Source: CAYVFC01 sp964450715
GTDB taxonomy: Bacteria; Myxococcota_A; Polyangia; Polyangiales; JAFGIB01
NCBI GenBank assembly: GCA_964450715.1
Contig: CAYVFC010000082.1
Coordinates: 1-35,790, forward strand
Length of the DNA: 35,790 nt
Direction of reading: 5' to 3'
In this document: piece by piece, positions 34,773 to 35,790 of the stretch
Layout: each line of letters opens with the position of its first letter
How positions within the stretch are numbered: the stretch's first letter is position 1
Position numbers and translations under genes: made by a program
Notes under the pieces: model-generated
Database searches by the model: none
Told to the model about the DNA's origin: nothing
Seen by the model: the letters and a program-made list of their open reading frames with translations, nothing else

Positions 34773-34783
34773 GAAGCCCCTGC

Positions 34784-35790
34784 TCAGGAAACCGGCGGTT
34801 CCTCGATCCGGCCCCCGGTAAAGGTGTAATAGGCACGGGCGAAGGCGCGACCGAAAAGCTCCCGGGTGAACCGGTCCTCTTCCAGAAGCTTCTGGTGCAA
34901 CGCGAGGTAGCGCCGCCACGCCTTGCGCGTCTTGTAGGGGAAGAGCCTCTCCATCAGCCCCTCGTCTTCCTCCTCCTCGTCGGCCGGTAGGTCGGGCGAC
35001 GGTTCGTTCGCCAGCGACTCGGGCGACAGGATCTTCATCAGGTTACGCCCTCCCTCGAGGGTGGCGTTCAGCACCGCCAGGTGATGAAGCGCGAACTCCG
35101 CGAACATGCGCGCGAGCTCTTCGACGCGACCGCGCGCGTCGGACGACGGATTGAGCAGGTGGGCCAGCACGGTCCCGGGGTCGTCGATCTTGGTAAGCGG
35201 CGAGTCCTCCTTGATCCGCATCAAGCCGAGCTCCTCGACGAACTGGTCCTGGGTCTTGCGAAGCTCGACAAATGCCTGGCCGAAGACCTCCAGCAGGGCC
35301 CCCAGGTGCTCCATGAGGTTGGCGGATTCGATGGGATGGCCCGCCAGCGGAAGAACGCCGTTTGTCAGACGTCTCAGCCAATCGGTCAGCTCGGGGATAT
35401 CCTCGCGGGCGGGCGCGAGATCGAGGTTCTTCAGAAGCCCCTGGAATCCTCGCTCGTTGGCCGCGTCGGGATAGCGTTCTTGCAGCGTCCGTGCCAGCGC
35501 AACCTGCTGCTGGGGCGTCATCTTCGCCATCCGCGCCTCTATCTGGTCTACCAGATTGGCCCAGGCGTAGCGGTAGGCCTTGTTGTAGGGACGAAGCTGC
35601 TCGATGATCGAATCGATCTGCTCCGAAAGAAGCGGATCGGTCGCCAGGGGAGGCGAAACGACCGCACGCGGTCGTTCGCTGGCCGGGGACGCGGACGAGA
35701 CCGCGCCGGTCGGCGGCCGCGCCGAAGGCATCGCAGGCGACGGGACCGATCCAGGGGCAGGAGGCTGGACCGAAGGCATCGCGGGCGACG
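34784..35790 (-). CDS. TagH-like T6SS protein, C-terminal part (5' end outside window)
   Basis: At least 334 residues; the frame is open through the right edge, so the ATG at 35779 is probably internal. The visible N-terminus is a Pro/Ala/Ser linker with a repeated Ser-Pro-Ala-Met-Pro-Ser. A helical middle part (~55-150) precedes a domain (~150-331) resembling the C-terminal domain of T6SS TagH/Fha proteins: LGALLEVFGQAFVELRKTQDQF, PLTKIDDPGTVLAHLLNP, FALHHLAVLNATLEGGRNL and the closing RRYLALHQKLL, LFGRAFARAYYTF. In TagH the N-terminus is an FHA domain that binds phosphothreonine and controls T6SS assembly; that part would lie beyond 35790. It is the first visible gene of the minus-strand operon running to 32074. 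Confidence 0.82.
   Translation of the reverse strand, partial: SPAMPSVQPPAPGSVPSPAMPSARPPTGAVSSASPASERPRAVVSPPLATDPLLSEQIDSIIEQLRPYNKAYRYAWANLVDQIEARMAKMTPQQQVALARTLQERYPDAANERGFQGLLKNLDLAPAREDIPELTDWLRRLTNGVLPLAGHPIESANLMEHLGALLEVFGQAFVELRKTQDQFVEELGLMRIKEDSPLTKIDDPGTVLAHLLNPSSDARGRVEELARMFAEFALHHLAVLNATLEGGRNLMKILSPESLANEPSPDLPADEEEEDEGLMERLFPYKTRKAWRRYLALHQKLLEEDRFTRELFGRAFARAYYTFTGGRIEEPPVS

Overview
The window looks like chromosomal DNA from a Gram-negative, GC-rich member of the Myxococcota (Polyangia-like). The reasons are the GC-rich coding bias, the many lipoproteins with Gly/Ser/Ala-rich linkers after the lipobox, the TPR-PEGA proteins, the Cys-rich repeat lipoproteins, the receptor-L-domain lipoproteins and the type VI secretion (T6SS) genes. 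This assignment is inference from protein style; no rRNA or other marker gene is present. I recognise 23 protein genes and no RNA gene, CRISPR array, integrase or insertion sequence. The first and last genes are cut by the window edges.

Layout. (1) 1-11236, all on the minus strand: two tandem lipoproteins with an EGF-like stretch and SBBP-type propeller repeats (the first, cut at the left edge, carries an uninterrupted 36-base G tract on its coding strand), a small membrane-anchored helical protein, a large secreted protein, then a coupled pair of TPR-PEGA membrane protein and giant Cys-rich lipoprotein. (2) 11612-15087, plus strand: a protein without signal peptide that carries two OmpA-like regions and a peptidoglycan-binding motif, with a 4-base overlap to an unrecognised 526-residue protein. 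(3) 15134-19230: two tandem paralogous propeller-like lipoproteins on the minus strand and a third, unrelated lipoprotein on the plus strand. (4) 19328-22282, minus strand: a second TPR-PEGA plus Cys-containing lipoprotein operon, paralogous in plan to the first. (5) 22519-25865, plus strand: two receptor-L-domain lipoproteins and a membrane-fused spermidine-synthase-like protein. (6) 25884-35790: a T6SS-associated block with VgrG, an outer-membrane protein, a divergent M23 endopeptidase and VanW pair sharing one N-terminal domain, a single polypeptide resembling TssB joined to TssC, an unknown membrane-anchored protein, and the C-terminal part of a TagH-like protein.

How the parts may work together. 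The right end supplies spike (VgrG), sheath (TssBC-like) and a TagH-like regulator, plus two envelope proteins that could open or tailor peptidoglycan for the apparatus. The signal-less OmpA/peptidoglycan-binding protein and its coupled partner are plausible cargo, and the adjacent duplicated lipoproteins are plausible periplasmic immunity or receptor proteins; this link is inference. The left two thirds is mainly a surface-protein region in which gene duplication is the dominant theme (EGF/SBBP pair, propeller pair, PEGA-lipoprotein operon pair, L-domain pair, M23/VanW N-terminal pair).
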